This document shows positions 35,326-44,680 of a DNA stretch of 58,384 nt, one piece after another. The position numbers and the translations under genes were made by a program. The stretch comes from Sulfurovum sp. (GTDB lineage Bacteria; Campylobacterota; Campylobacteria; Campylobacterales; Sulfurovaceae). Position 1 is the first letter of the stretch; each line of letters opens with the position of its first letter. The notes beneath the pieces were generated by a model. It was not told where the DNA came from. It did no database searches and worked only from the letters and a program-made list of their open reading frames with translations. Location: contig JAMOSB010000014.1 of NCBI GenBank assembly GCA_027068485.1, forward strand, positions 1-58,384, given 5' to 3'.

Positions 35326-35873
35326 TATTTAGCCTTTGATTTTCTAGGAGTGGTTTTTCGTGCAGGTGCTTTTTTATCGCTCTGCTTCGTTGCTACCTCT
35401 TTTTTGGCTGTTTGCTCTGCCTCTTTGGCTTTGGCTTCCTCTTCCGCTTTGAGGGCGGCAGCTTTTGCCTCCTCCTCTGCTTTAGCTTCTGCCTCTTCTT
35501 TGGCTTTGAGTTCCGCTTCCTCTTTGGCTTTAGCCTCTGCTTTTGCCTTCGCTTCTGCTTCCTCTTTTGCCTTCAACTCTTCTGCTTCAAGAGCAGCTAC
35601 TCTATCGGCTTCCAACTTAGCTATGCGTGCCTGCTGTGTCGCTTCATCGACTTTTTTGACGACAATCGTCCAGTCCACTTCATTGAACTTCAAGGAGTTC
35701 ATCAAGTCGTGTCCTGCAGCACGCACCACATCTGCGGACTTCTGAATCGCAGAGAAGTCTCCCACCTCAAAGAGGAAGATCCCTACCTCGCCTACAGTAA
35801 GACCCTTTTCGATAAGTTCAACCATTCTGTCATAAAAATCATCTTTGAGATGTCTTAAATCATATCTTTTCAT
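35325..35873 (-). CDS. Small complex I accessory protein in the nuoE place, with A/K/E-rich tail
   Basis: The 182-residue protein has a globular N-terminal domain (~1-85) beginning MKRYDLRHLKDDFYDRMVEL. From residue ~85 the tail is almost only Ala, Lys and Glu in short repeats (KAEAKAKEEAELKAKEEAE) and ends in a basic PARKTTPRKSKAK. The tail would form a long single helix or coiled coil. NuoE cysteines for N1a are missing. Campylobacter has a similar small non-NuoE protein between nuoD and nuoG, so the N-terminal part probably belongs to that family. A link between the NuoF/GltD fusion and the Q module is a guess. Confidence 0.8.
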   Translation of the reverse strand: MKRYDLRHLKDDFYDRMVELIEKGLTVGEVGIFLFEVGDFSAIQKSADVVRAAGHDLMNSLKFNEVDWTIVVKKVDEATQQARIAKLEADRVAALEAEELKAKEEAEAKAKAEAKAKEEAELKAKEEAEAKAEEEAKAAALKAEEEAKAKEAEQTAKKEVATKQSDKKAPARKTTPRKSKAK

Positions 35874-35884
35874 TGCTCTTCTCC

Positions 35885-37114
35885 TTAACGGTCAACTTCA
35901 CCAAATACGATATTGGTCGTACCAATAATCGTAACAACATCTGCTAGATAGGTTCCTACAAGAAGCTCTTGTAAGAGTCCTGTATGGAAGAAGCTAGGGG
36001 CTCTACACTTCAATCGATACGCATAAGGCTCACCCTCTGACTTGATATAGAACCCAAGCTCACCTTTGGGTGACTCTGTTGGGACATAGACTTCTCCTTT
36101 AGGAGGTCTCATCCCTTGTGTAACAAGTACAAAGTGTTGCATCAACGCATAGTTTTGCGTCATAATCTCCTCTTTGGGTGCGGAGATATACTGTGGTGCG
36201 TGTGCCATCAACTGTGGCTCAGTATCTTTATACATGCGTGTGAGTTGTCTGATGATCTTAGTCGATTGAACCATCTCCTCCATATAGATCATAAATCGCC
36301 CATAAGAGTCACATCGTTCACTGATAGGGATATCAAAATCAAGCTCAGAGTAGAGTTCGTATGGCTCCTCTTTTCGGATATCATACTTGATACCAGATCC
36401 TCTAATCATCGGTCCACTACAGCCCCAAGAGAGAGCATCTTCAGCAGAGATAACCCCTACATCCTCAAGACGCATCTTCCAGATACGGTTTTCGTTGAGC
36501 AAGGCACCATAGGTATGCTCTACCTCATAATCTACCTTATCACAGAAAGTCAAGACATTGGTCAACCAATCTGTAGGGAGATCCAGTGGCACCCCACCAA
36601 TACGCACAGCAGAGTGTGTCAATCTCGCACCACAGTAGTCCTCCATCAAGTCCATCGCAAACTCTCGCTCACGGAAAGCATAGAGAAAGACCGACATCGC
36701 ACCAACATCGAGTGCATGGGTCGCAACAAAGAAGAGGTGGGAGATGATACGGTTCAGCTCCAAGAGCATGGTACGAATCACCTGTGCGCGTCGTGGTGCT
36801 TCAATACCTAAAAGCTTCTCCACTGCTAACGCATAGGCGTAGTTATTTGAAGTAGAGGCGATATAGTCTAGTCTATCGGTTGTAGGCAAGAACTCATTGT
36901 AGGTCATATTCTCTGCCATCTTCTCGATACCACGGTGAAGGTATCCAATATCTGGATAGGCTTTGACGACCTGTTCACCCTCTAGCTCAAGTACCAATCT
37001 CAACTGTCCGTGAGCTGAAGGGTGCTGAGGACCAAAGTTGATAACCATTGTGTTGTCTTCACGCTCAAAATTGAGGTTTTCAAAAAATGGGGTTAATTTA
37101 TTTGGTTGTTGCAT
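35885..37114 (-). CDS. nuoD: NADH-quinone oxidoreductase subunit D
   Basis: The 409-residue 49-kDa-type subunit forms the quinone pocket with NuoB and NuoH. Conserved pieces include [20 protein letters not shown] with the quinone-site His, [19 protein letters not shown] and the C-terminal [20 protein letters not shown] and [12 protein letters not shown]. Length matches the family. It stands 8 bases after nuoC as a separate gene, not fused as in E. coli. Confidence 0.97.
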   Translation of the reverse strand: MQQPNKLTPFFENLNFEREDNTMVINFGPQHPSAHGQLRLVLELEGEQVVKAYPDIGYLHRGIEKMAENMTYNEFLPTTDRLDYIASTSNNYAYALAVEKLLGIEAPRRAQVIRTMLLELNRIISHLFFVATHALDVGAMSVFLYAFREREFAMDLMEDYCGARLTHSAVRIGGVPLDLPTDWLTNVLTFCDKVDYEVEHTYGALLNENRIWKMRLEDVGVISAEDALSWGCSGPMIRGSGIKYDIRKEEPYELYSELDFDIPISERCDSYGRFMIYMEEMVQSTKIIRQLTRMYKDTEPQLMAHAPQYISAPKEEIMTQNYALMQHFVLVTQGMRPPKGEVYVPTESPKGELGFYIKSEGEPYAYRLKCRAPSFFHTGLLQELLVGTYLADVVTIIGTTNIVFGEVDR

Positions 37115-37122
37115 AGTTGTCC

Positions 37123-37908
37123 CTACCTTCTCTCATCTAATTGTTTGCCACTCTCTTGAGTATAGTCTACCAATACGGTTTCACTATACGCTATAGGGTT
37201 CTCTTTTTCACCTTCAGAGATATCGGCTCCAAATGGTACTTCATATCCTACGCGTGAGAAACGCTTGGTATCATATCTATCAATGCGTGACTGATCTCTA
37301 TTTTCTGGTCCAATGACATCTCTATACTCTTTACCAAAGATCTTATCTACCTCATACCATGAGGCAAACTCATCTCCTATCATAGGGTAGGTTTTGAGTA
37401 GTGGATGTCCCTCCCAATCATCAGGCATAATAATACGCTTGAGGAAGGGGTGGTTATTGACCTTGATACCAAACATATCAAATATCTCACGCTCTGCAAA
37501 GTTGGCAGACTTAAAGAGTGGTACCACACTCTCAATCGCCTCACCCTCTTTGATACGACAGACCACTCTCACACGCTTAGCTTCCGTGATATTGAGGAGT
37601 TGATAGAAGAGTTCAAACTCCCCATCTTGTGCGAGGTAGTCCACCGCACTCTGCTCTGAACACTGTGTATAACCACACTGCTCTTTGAGTGTTTGAAGTA
37701 CTGCAAAGTTTTCAGTAGACTCAATCTGAAGGACGAGTTGTCCCACTTCGATATAGCACTCTTTTGCTTGGGTACCTATAGCCTCTACTACCGAAGCGAA
37801 GTGACTCCCCTCTGCTACCGCCTCTCTTGGTACGCGTGGAGCAACCCAAAATCTATCTGTATAGTAAGAGTGTTTTTGTACATTATCTTTTGGTGTATAT
37901 TTTCTCAT
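37123..37908 (-). CDS. nuoC: NADH-quinone oxidoreductase subunit C
   Basis: The 261-residue 30-kDa-type subunit. The signature [20 protein letters not shown] followed by [18 protein letters not shown] is complete. The N-terminal ~30 residues and the C-terminal acidic tail are extra relative to minimal NuoC. The start touches the nuoB stop by one base. Confidence 0.96.
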   Translation of the reverse strand: MRKYTPKDNVQKHSYYTDRFWVAPRVPREAVAEGSHFASVVEAIGTQAKECYIEVGQLVLQIESTENFAVLQTLKEQCGYTQCSEQSAVDYLAQDGEFELFYQLLNITEAKRVRVVCRIKEGEAIESVVPLFKSANFAEREIFDMFGIKVNNHPFLKRIIMPDDWEGHPLLKTYPMIGDEFASWYEVDKIFGKEYRDVIGPENRDQSRIDRYDTKRFSRVGYEVPFGADISEGEKENPIAYSETVLVDYTQESGKQLDERR

Positions 37909-38426
37909 TACACTAACCTTAGGTTCTGTTTTGTGTTGTTGTTCATATTGGCAGACTCTCTTCTAATCTTCTTTTGAAGCATCATCATCGCGTACTGAAG
38001 TGTCTCTGGGCGTGGAGCACACCCTGGAAGATAGATATCTACAGGGATAATACGATCAACCCCTTGGACCGTTGCGTAGGTGTTAAACATCCCTCCTGTA
38101 TTGGCACAAGACCCCATAGAGATGACCCACTTTGGCTCAGTCATCTGATCATAGAGTCTGCGTGCAAACTCAGAGTGTTTTTTGGAGAGTGTCCCTGCCA
38201 AAATCATCACATCGGCTTGTCTTGGAGAGGCTCTAAAGATTGTCCCCATTCTATCGAAGTCATAACGCGATGCTCCCGATGCCATCATCTCAATCGCACA
38301 ACATGCGAGACCATAAGTGAGTGGCCAGAGTGAGTTTGACCGCCCCCAGTTTACGAGTTTGTCGACCGATGTAAGTGCTATCGGTAATCCTGCCGCACTG
38401 GCGTAATTTACTTGATGCTGTGCCAT
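37908..38426 (-). CDS. nuoB: NADH-quinone oxidoreductase subunit B (cluster N2)
   Basis: The 172-residue subunit carries N2, the last cluster before quinone. The adjacent Cys pair in [10 protein letters not shown], the Cys in [10 protein letters not shown] and the Cys in [11 protein letters not shown] are all present. Its start overlaps nuoA by 19 bases, a longer overlap than elsewhere in the operon. Confidence 0.97.
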   Translation of the reverse strand: MAQHQVNYASAAGLPIALTSVDKLVNWGRSNSLWPLTYGLACCAIEMMASGASRYDFDRMGTIFRASPRQADVMILAGTLSKKHSEFARRLYDQMTEPKWVISMGSCANTGGMFNTYATVQGVDRIIPVDIYLPGCAPRPETLQYAMMMLQKKIRRESANMNNNTKQNLRLV

Positions 38427-38797
38427 TCAAGTGCTCCTTTCTTCCATGCATATACGAAACCAATCGCAAGTAGTAAAATAAATAGTATCATCTCAGTAAA
38501 ACCAAACCAACCCAACAACTTAAAGTCGATTGCCCATGGGAACATAAAGATGATCTCTACATCAAATAGAATAAACAGAAGTGCTATCAAGTAGAACTGT
38601 ACGGAGATGGTGTTTGGCTGTTTTGTTACCTCTGGACCACACTCGTAGATACTAAGCTTAAGCTTTTCTGTGTCAAGTTTAGCCATCTTTCGGCTAACTA
38701 GCCTTGCTAAAAATAGCGTAGCGGGAAACGCTACACCAGTCAAAGCAAATAGAACAAACACACCAAAATATGGATGATCTGTTATTACATGAGTCAT
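38408..38797 (-). CDS. nuoA: NADH-quinone oxidoreductase subunit A
   Basis: The 129-residue membrane subunit has three helices. It carries the conserved loop [13 protein letters not shown] with the Cys of the flexible quinone-site loop, and the second-helix stretch [15 protein letters not shown]. It is the first gene of the complex I operon, with a dyad-rich promoter region upstream. Confidence 0.95.
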   Translation of the reverse strand: MTHVITDHPYFGVFVLFALTGVAFPATLFLARLVSRKMAKLDTEKLKLSIYECGPEVTKQPNTISVQFYLIALLFILFDVEIIFMFPWAIDFKLLGWFGFTEMILFILLLAIGFVYAWKKGALEWHSIK

Positions 38798-38819
38798 GTT
38801 AATCCCTTACCTGTTTAAT

Positions 38820-38851
38820 TCTCGTACAACGACGAGACTATTCTTAGAATA
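38820..38851 (-). promoter_or_regulatory. nuo operon promoter region with two dyads
   Basis: Upstream of nuoA the sequence holds TCTCGT-N6-ACGAGA (38820-38837) and the 13-base palindrome TATTCTTAGAATA (38839-38851). Read on the minus strand, TATTCT could serve as the -10 box, so the palindrome would be an operator and the other dyad a hairpin in the 5' leader. The rest of the gap to purN (to 39039) holds short T- and A-runs but no gene that I can support. Confidence 0.35.
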
Positions 38852-39039
38852 TCAACTTCATACTATCTGAAAGATGATTAAACTAATTTTGACTCGAAAT
38901 GCTTTAAAAGATACTTTGGAGGGGTGTAACGATGTGAAACAGAAAAAAGGGGATTTTCAAGAGAAAAAACAGAATGTTTTAGATAAGAATTGCTAATAAG
39001 ATTACCAGGTGCCACCCCTTCACACACCTCATCGAAACT

Positions 39040-39597
39040 TTAGGTTAAGAGCTGTGTAATCGCCTCTTGGAGTGCGACTTTCTCAATGGTGCGTATGGTT
39101 TGATTATAGCGTTCAAAACTCAACCCCTCTTTGGAGATGGATTTTTGTAAAATTACCTCACCCCCATCAAGTTCCGAGGTGACCCAGTGGACAGAGACAC
39201 CCCCCTCGGGATGGGAATCTGCATAGCTTCGTTCAATCGCATGTAACCCTTTGTGTCGTGGGAGTAGTGAGGGGTGGAGATTGATACTTTTGATCTGTGA
39301 GGTGAAGTGTGGCGTGAGGATACGCATAAAGCCTGCCAAAATCGTCAGATCTGCTCCATACCCCTCAAGACGCTCTACCACCACACGATCAAACGCCTCA
39401 CGACTGCTATACCCTTTGCTATCGACAATCTCTAAAGGGATAGCCGCAGCGTGTGCTACTTCAATCCCTTTGGCATCTGGATTGTTCGTCAGTGCCACAA
39501 CGACATCTACACTCTGCTGGTGAAGATGCGCTACGATATGAGCAAAGTTACTCCCCGTACCACTAAAGAGTATGGCTATCTTTTTACGCGTCTGCAT
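39040..39597 (-). CDS. purN: Phosphoribosylglycinamide formyltransferase
   Basis: PurN moves a formyl group from 10-formyl-THF to GAR in purine synthesis. The motif KKIAILFSGTGSNF opens the protein. The catalytic part SINLHPSLLPRHKGLHAIER with SVHWVTSELDGGEVILQK supplies the His and Asp. I chose the ATG at 39597 (MQTRKKIAILF); a frame open 14 codons further upstream has no family match and lies deep in murE. The overlap with murE is 14 bases. 185 residues is normal. Confidence 0.93.
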   Translation of the reverse strand: MQTRKKIAILFSGTGSNFAHIVAHLHQQSVDVVVALTNNPDAKGIEVAHAAAIPLEIVDSKGYSSREAFDRVVVERLEGYGADLTILAGFMRILTPHFTSQIKSINLHPSLLPRHKGLHAIERSYADSHPEGGVSVHWVTSELDGGEVILQKSISKEGLSFERYNQTIRTIEKVALQEAITQLLT

Positions 39598-40891
39598 GCG
39601 ATTGTGCAAGAAATTCTCGTACCACTTCACGATCATCAAAGGGGTGTTTTACCCCCTTGATCTCTTGATACTCCTCATCCCCTTTACCTAAAATCAACAG
39701 GGCATCATTGGGTTCGAGTGCTTCAAGTGCCATCTTGATGGCTAAGCGTCTATCAGGGGTGGCGGTGACATGATCTTTTCCTCGTAATCCTACCAAAATC
39801 TCTTCGAGTATCATCTCAGGAACTTCATCACGAGGATTGTCACTGGTGACATAGATCTTTTTGGCAAACTTCCCTGCGACCGCACCCATACGGGGGCGTT
39901 TGGCACGGTCACGATTACCGCCTGCACCAAAGACTACGGAGATATCTCTCTCTTTGATCGAGTCAAGCACCTGCACCATACCATCAGCAGTATGCGCAAA
40001 ATCTACAATCACCAAGGGGTTACGACTCACCACCTCCATGCGTCCTGAGACACCTGCAAAGTAACCTACCACATCACACACCTCTTGGAGACTGCGTCCT
40101 GTAAGCATCACGACAGAACCCACAGCAGCCATAAGGTTGAAGAGGTTAAAGAGTCCCACCATAGGAGAGGCAAAAAGTGCCTCCTCTTTGTGCATATACT
40201 TGATCCCTGCAGTGATCCCATTGAGTAGTGAAAATGCTTGTACTTTGAAAGTGGCAGGTTCATCTACCCCATAGCTCTGTGCACCAATGGGGTTGTAGGT
40301 GATATGCTTCAGATCATCTTTGTTGAGTAGTTTAGGGGTCTCATCCGCAAAGAAACGACTCTTGACGCGTCGATACTCCTCAAGTGTCTTATGGTAATCT
40401 AGGTGATCACTCGTAACATTGGTATGGACTTTGAGTGCAAAAGTGATCCCCTCAATACGCTCTTGGTCGATCGCATGAGAACTCACCTCCATAATAAAGT
40501 AGTTACACCCAAGGGCATGGGTCTGCTTCATATTATACAAAGTCTCAAGGATAGAGGGGGTAGTCATATGTTTTGACTCTAGTCGCTGCTCATGAGCAAA
40601 GAGTCCTCGTGTCCCTTGTAGTGCGGGTTTCTCACCTAGATCAAGTAAAAAGGAGTAGATCGCTGCGGTGACCGTTGTCTTGCCATTGGTACCTGTCACA
40701 CCCACTACGCGTAGAGACTCCAAGCCCCATAATGCGATAAGCTCTTGAGGGGTAATCGCAGGAGGGGTGGAGGCTAACGCCTCGTAGTAGTGACGATTTT
40801 GTGCTGTCTTGAGAAACAGGGTCTCAGGCTCTAAGAGCATGGTATCATCTGTAATCGCCTGATACCCCTTAAGATTGAATGGTACTTTCAC
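39584..40891 (-). CDS. murE: UDP-MurNAc-tripeptide synthetase (meso-diaminopimelate type)
   Basis: MurE adds the third amino acid to the peptidoglycan stem peptide. The ATP site GVTGTNGKTTVTAAIYSF is clear. The motif TSDNPRDEVP contains DNPR, which marks enzymes using meso-diaminopimelate rather than lysine. At 435 residues it is somewhat shorter than the E. coli enzyme, with a compact N-terminal domain as in other Campylobacterota. The start is a GTG that overlaps the upstream stop by one base (TAGTG). Confidence 0.95.
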   Translation of the reverse strand: MKVPFNLKGYQAITDDTMLLEPETLFLKTAQNRHYYEALASTPPAITPQELIALWGLESLRVVGVTGTNGKTTVTAAIYSFLLDLGEKPALQGTRGLFAHEQRLESKHMTTPSILETLYNMKQTHALGCNYFIMEVSSHAIDQERIEGITFALKVHTNVTSDHLDYHKTLEEYRRVKSRFFADETPKLLNKDDLKHITYNPIGAQSYGVDEPATFKVQAFSLLNGITAGIKYMHKEEALFASPMVGLFNLFNLMAAVGSVVMLTGRSLQEVCDVVGYFAGVSGRMEVVSRNPLVIVDFAHTADGMVQVLDSIKERDISVVFGAGGNRDRAKRPRMGAVAGKFAKKIYVTSDNPRDEVPEMILEEILVGLRGKDHVTATPDRRLAIKMALEALEPNDALLILGKGDEEYQEIKGVKHPFDDREVVREFLAQSHADA

Positions 40892-41469
40892 TACTCTGTA
40901 TCCTCCACAAGACTATAGAGTGCCAAGACATCTTGATCATTTCCAAAGTGTTTTGCCATACCATCTAAATATCCTAATGCCATCTCATTAAATCCTTCTT
41001 TGGTGAGCTGTTTGACAAAGTCGATAAACTCATCTTTCTCCGTAATAATCACTTTAGTTGAGAACATAATATCTTCAAAAGTCTGCTTGAAGCTTCCTCG
41101 ACTCTCAACCAATGCTAAAAAGTCACTATAACGAATACCATCTCCATACTCCACCTGCTCTTGTACGGGGTGGCTAAGGAGCTCCTCGATTTGATGTTTG
41201 GTGGTATCTAATGAGGTAATAAGATTATCAATAATCTCCACAGCATTTTTCTTCTCTCGTTTAATGACCTGATAGTAATCAAAGAGGGCTTGGGCTTCTG
41301 CTTCACTCTCTACACCTAAGTCACTTAGGTAGACCCCTATTCTCGCTTCATCCAAAGAGGGATAATCTTTGAGAATCAACCCATAGCTCCGTAGTGCGTA
41401 GCTATAGTCACCCTTCAAAAAGGCACCCTCTGCCCTTTGAAGGCGTATCTCTGGACTCACTCTACTCAT
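40891..41469 (-). CDS. Conserved protein with TPR-like N-terminus, unknown function
   Basis: Not recognised as a named family. The ~192-residue protein opens with MSRVSPEIRLQRAEGAFLKG and then a helix-turn-helix resembling a tetratricopeptide unit (YSYALRSYGLILKDYPSLDE). The rest is predicted helical with acidic patches. No signal or membrane segment. The ATG at 41469, one base after the nfu stop, is preferred over ATGs up to 15 codons upstream that lie inside nfu. It sits between nfu and murE in one operon. Confidence 0.7.
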   Translation of the reverse strand: MSRVSPEIRLQRAEGAFLKGDYSYALRSYGLILKDYPSLDEARIGVYLSDLGVESEAEAQALFDYYQVIKREKKNAVEIIDNLITSLDTTKHQIEELLSHPVQEQVEYGDGIRYSDFLALVESRGSFKQTFEDIMFSTKVIITEKDEFIDFVKQLTKEGFNEMALGYLDGMAKHFGNDQDVLALYSLVEDTE

Positions 41470-41470
41470 C

Positions 41471-41749
41471 TTAACCGAGTTCATCCAGTCTATTTTCCCA
41501 ACCATGTGGAACACTCATCACCGTGATATCAGGATGAATAAGAGTCTTGATCTGACGCTCAACACCAAACTTGATCGTCGTACCCGCACTTCCACACCCG
41601 ACACAGGCACCTTGTAGCTGAACATAGACAATACCATTTTTAACAGCAATCAACTCAATATCTCCACCATCTAGTTTAATCGATGGTCGTACTTTCTCAA
41701 TCACACCCTCTACAGCAGGCATTAACTCTTCATCAGTAAATGGAATCAC
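41471..41749 (-). CDS. NifU-like (Nfu) iron-sulfur scaffold protein
   Basis: The 92-residue Nfu domain binds a [4Fe-4S] cluster between two monomers through the CxxC motif in GACVGCGSAGTTIKFG. The surrounding LDGGDIELIAVKNGIVYVQL is the family signature. It delivers clusters to apo-proteins such as the many found in complex I. The start is a GTG with AAGGAG eight bases upstream. A set of dyads lies over its promoter. Confidence 0.9.
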   Translation of the reverse strand: MIPFTDEELMPAVEGVIEKVRPSIKLDGGDIELIAVKNGIVYVQLQGACVGCGSAGTTIKFGVERQIKTLIHPDITVMSVPHGWENRLDELG

Positions 41750-41776
41750 TCGATACTCCTTTGTATATATTACTCA

Positions 41777-41802
41777 CACTATGCGAATAGTGTTATACAC
41801 TA
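41777..41802 (-). promoter_or_regulatory. Promoter with three dyad half-sites before nfu
   Basis: CACTAT-GCGA-ATAGTG and TAGTGT-TAT-ACACTA overlap and share their middle half-site. The minus-strand -10 candidate TATAAC (41797-41792) lies inside. This looks like tandem operator sites for a repressor. An iron or redox regulator would fit an Fe-S gene, but that is inference. Confidence 0.45.
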
Positions 41803-41861
41803 AAAGGACTACTTTGTCAATATCTTTAGGGAATTTTAGGGAAGTTTATAGGGGGAGTAGT

Positions 41862-41887
41862 GAACCTTAAGCCATGAGGCTTAAGGT
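41862..41887 (-). terminator. Perfect 11-pair hairpin after rplQ
   Basis: AACCTTAAGCC, loop ATGA, GGCTTAAGGTT form a perfect stem 23 bases downstream of the rplQ stop. Downstream on the minus strand there is no T-run, so it may terminate poorly or stabilise the 3' end of the ribosomal transcript. Confidence 0.55.
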
Positions 41888-41910
41888 TGCGGGGTACAAC
41901 GGATAGGGGA

Positions 41911-42261
41911 CTATACGAGTTCGATAATCGCCATAGGTGCTGCATCACCTCTTCGCATACGCGTTTTGATGATTCTTGTGTAACCACCCTTTCGCTCTGC
42001 ATACTGTGGTGCAATCTCTGTTACAATTTTATTTGTAACTGCTTTGTCTTGAATCATTGCAAAGATTGCTCTGTGTGCATTGAAGTCACCTGTTGATGCT
42101 TTCGTGATAAGCTTTTCATAGTAACTTCTAAGCTCTTTTGCTTTTGGCAATGTTGTCTCGATTCTACCCTCTTTAGTCAAAGCGATAGAAAGGTTTTTCA
42201 ACAATGCTGCTCTATGAGAAGAGGTTCTATTTAGTCTACGATAACCATGCTTATGTCTCAT
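41911..42261 (-). CDS. rplQ: 50S ribosomal protein L17
   Basis: The 116-residue protein begins [20 protein letters not shown], the L17 signature, and contains [20 protein letters not shown] and [18 protein letters not shown]17 lies near the exit of the peptide tunnel. It is the last gene of the alpha operon, 9 bases after rpoA, and is followed by a strong hairpin. Confidence 0.97.
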   Translation of the reverse strand: MRHKHGYRRLNRTSSHRAALLKNLSIALTKEGRIETTLPKAKELRSYYEKLITKASTGDFNAHRAIFAMIQDKAVTNKIVTEIAPQYAERKGGYTRIIKTRMRRGDAAPMAIIELV

Positions 42262-42270
42262 AAGAATCCT

Positions 42271-43272
42271 TTATTGTTTTAATTGTTCTATTTTTTTCAC
42301 AAGATTTGCTCTTGTAACATCTGAAAGTTCAAAATCAGAATCAAACCCATTCTCAACAAGACACTCACTAATCTCATCTAGTGACTTCTTACCAAGGTTT
42401 TTGATATCTTTTATCTCATTTTCACTCATAAGTACTAGCTCACCAAGAAACTTAATACCTGCACGATCTAGTGAGTTGAATGATCTTGCACTCAATCCAA
42501 GATTATCTACGCTTTGCAAGAAAGGTTTGAGTTCGCTATCATCACTGCTTCGTTTGACTGGCGTTGCTGAGATATTAACATCAAGTACACCATTAAAGAC
42601 AGAGAGTTGCTTATTCATTACTTCCAGTGCATTAGTAAATGCTTCAACTGGACCAATCTGTGCATCGGTTTCGATATCAAAGGTAATCTTCTCAAAGTTC
42701 GGGTTATCTTCAACAAGGACTGGCTCAATCTTATAGTTTGCTTTTCTTACAGGGGTAAAGAAAGCATCCAATGCAATACTATCAGGTGCGACTTCATCTC
42801 TAAGGTCTTCACTCGGCACATACCCGATCCCTTTTGAGATAACGACCGTAAAGTTTAATTCAGCATCTTCATTGAGTGTTGCCAAAGGAAGATCGCCATT
42901 GACAACTTCAATCAAGTCATTGTTAAGATCTTGTGCTGTAACCTCTTTGTGTCCAGAAAAACTATATTTTAGCTCTATCTTATCGCCCTCGTCTTTAATT
43001 TTAAAACGAATATTTTTAAGATTGATAATAAATACAGCAACATCTTCGTGCATACCTCTAATGTTGTCAAACTCGTGTGCAGCACCTTCAATCTTGACAG
43101 AAATAGGTGCATACCCGATAGAAGAACCCAAAATGAGTCTTCTAAGGGGGTGTGCAAGTGTAACAGCATAGCCACTCTCGAAAGGATAAGCAACAATCTC
43201 AGCACGGTTTGCACTGATCTCGTTGACTCCTACCTCTGTTGGCATAAATGGTGCAACTTTAATTTTTCTCAT
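42271..43272 (-). CDS. rpoA: RNA polymerase alpha subunit
   Basis: The 333-residue subunit nucleates assembly of RNA polymerase. The N-terminal domain has GYAVTLAHPLRRLILGSSIG, and the C-terminal DNA- and activator-binding domain has LGLSARSFNSLDRAGIKFLG and NLGKKSLDEISECL. Domain order and length are normal. It is co-transcribed with rpsD and rplQ. Confidence 0.98.
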   Translation of the reverse strand: MRKIKVAPFMPTEVGVNEISANRAEIVAYPFESGYAVTLAHPLRRLILGSSIGYAPISVKIEGAAHEFDNIRGMHEDVAVFIINLKNIRFKIKDEGDKIELKYSFSGHKEVTAQDLNNDLIEVVNGDLPLATLNEDAELNFTVVISKGIGYVPSEDLRDEVAPDSIALDAFFTPVRKANYKIEPVLVEDNPNFEKITFDIETDAQIGPVEAFTNALEVMNKQLSVFNGVLDVNISATPVKRSSDDSELKPFLQSVDNLGLSARSFNSLDRAGIKFLGELVLMSENEIKDIKNLGKKSLDEISECLVENGFDSDFELSDVTRANLVKKIEQLKQ

Positions 43273-43291
43273 TAACTAGCCTTTACTAAGA

Positions 43292-43918
43292 TTATTTAGA
43301 GTAAAGTTCGACGATTAGACGCTCTTCAACTGGGATTGAAATCTCTTCTCTCTCTGGGATTCTAGTGAAAAGTCCAAAGAGTTTCTCTTTGTCCATATCA
43401 ACCCACTCTACCATACCAGTTTGGTTTGTAAGTTCCATAGCTCTAAGGATTTGAGGGTTGCCTTTACTCTTCTCTCTAATCTCAATCTTTTGACCTGCTT
43501 TAACTCTAAATGAAGGGATATCTACTCTTTTACCATCAACTAATACATGTCCGTGATTTACAAACTGTCTAGCGGATGCTCTTGTTGTTGCAAAACCCAT
43601 TCTATAGACAACATTGTCAAGTCTTTGCTCAAGAAGTTGAATAAGGATTGCCCCTGTATTCCCATCTTTTCTGTTTGCTTCTTTAAAGAGTGCTCTAAAT
43701 TGTTTTTCAGATACACCATACATAAATTTAGCTTTTTGCTTCTCTTGAAGTTGAAGACCATACTCAGAGATCTTTGTTCTTCTTTGACCGTGTTGCCCTG
43801 GAGCATATGGTCTCTTCTCTAATGCAGATTTACCAGCAAGTCTTCTCTCACCTTTTAACCCCAAATCAACGCCAAGTCTTCTTTCTAGTCTCTCTACTGG
43901 ACCTCTATATCTTGCCAT
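43292..43918 (-). CDS. rpsD: 30S ribosomal protein S4
   Basis: The 208-residue primary 16S-binding protein starts [19 protein letters not shown] and has the S4 RNA-binding domain [20 protein letters not shown] with [17 protein letters not shown]. No zinc-binding Cys set is present in the N-terminal part. In E. coli S4 represses this operon by binding its leader; here a structured leader lies before rpmJ. Confidence 0.98.
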   Translation of the reverse strand: MARYRGPVERLERRLGVDLGLKGERRLAGKSALEKRPYAPGQHGQRRTKISEYGLQLQEKQKAKFMYGVSEKQFRALFKEANRKDGNTGAILIQLLEQRLDNVVYRMGFATTRASARQFVNHGHVLVDGKRVDIPSFRVKAGQKIEIREKSKGNPQILRAMELTNQTGMVEWVDMDKEKLFGLFTRIPEREEISIPVEERLIVELYSK

Positions 43919-43927
43919 TTCTTATCC

Positions 43928-44302
43928 TTATACTCTACGCTTTTTCGGTGGTCTACAACCATTATGAGGAAGTGGTGTAATATCTTTCAAGAAACTTACA
44001 CGGATACCTTCTGTTGCACCAATCGCTTTTACTGCTGTATCTCTACCAGAACCAGGACCTTGAACTTTGATCCCTACCTCTTTGATACCATTCTCCATCG
44101 CTTTAGTCATTGCATCTGCAACAGCTTCTGTCGCAGCAAATGGTGTTGACTTCTTAGAACCTTTAAATCCTAATGCTCCAGCACTACTCCAAGCGATAAC
44201 ATTTCCCATCTCATCAGTTACAGTGATCACCGTGTTGTTAAAGGTGGCTGCCACATAGACAATACCCTTTGCAATACTTTTTTTTGCTTTTTTCTTAGCC
44301 AT
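43928..44302 (-). CDS. rpsK: 30S ribosomal protein S11
   Basis: The 124-residue platform protein contains [38 protein letters not shown] and the closing [16 protein letters not shown]. Length is normal for the phylum. It lies 13 bases after rpsM and 9 bases before rpsD. Confidence 0.98.
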   Translation of the reverse strand: MAKKKAKKSIAKGIVYVAATFNNTVITVTDEMGNVIAWSSAGALGFKGSKKSTPFAATEAVADAMTKAMENGIKEVGIKVQGPGSGRDTAVKAIGATEGIRVSFLKDITPLPHNGCRPPKKRRV

Positions 44303-44315
44303 ACTTTGCTACTCC

Positions 44316-44678
44316 TTACGCTGCACCGACAGTTTTACGCTTACCTTTTCTAGTACGCGCATTTGTCTTTGTTTTTTGTCCACGACAAGGTAACCCTCTT
44401 CTGTGTCTAAGACCTCTATATGAACCCAAATCCATAAGTGCTTTGATATCTAGGGTTACTTTTTTTCTAAGATCCCCTTCAACCATAACATTCTCTTGAA
44501 TGTCATTACGGATTGTTGCTGCTTGTGCATCTGTTAGTTCATAAACTCTTGTGTTGTAGTCAACACCTGTTCTATCAAGAATTTGTCTTGATGTAGTCAA
44601 ACCAATACCAAAAATGTAAGTAAGTGCATACTCCATTCTCTTCTTCTGTGGTAAATCAACACCTGCAATACGTGCCAT
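44316..44678 (-). CDS. rpsM: 30S ribosomal protein S13
   Basis: The 120-residue head protein starts [20 protein letters not shown] and ends in the basic tail [20 protein letters not shown] typical of S13, which contacts the P-site tRNA. Two bases separate it from rpmJ. Confidence 0.98.
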   Translation of the reverse strand: MARIAGVDLPQKKRMEYALTYIFGIGLTTSRQILDRTGVDYNTRVYELTDAQAATIRNDIQENVMVEGDLRKKVTLDIKALMDLGSYRGLRHRRGLPCRGQKTKTNARTRKGKRKTVGAA

Positions 44679-44680
44679 GT

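Noticed and set aside
35412-35620. Tandem DNA repeat or CRISPR-like array
   Set aside because: The periodicity comes from Ala/Lys/Glu codons of the accessory subunit. Units are irregular and there are no spacers. No CRISPR array was seen anywhere in the window.
36116-36811. 231-codon open frame on the plus strand opposite nuoD
   Set aside because: It is the antisense of a clear nuoD gene and has no ribosome-binding site or recognisable protein character.
38880-39039. Small RNA or peptide between nuoA and purN
   Set aside because: Short GGGGTG/CACCCC pairings about 80 bases apart and A/T runs are present, but no promoter-hairpin-T-run set or coupled frame could be supported.
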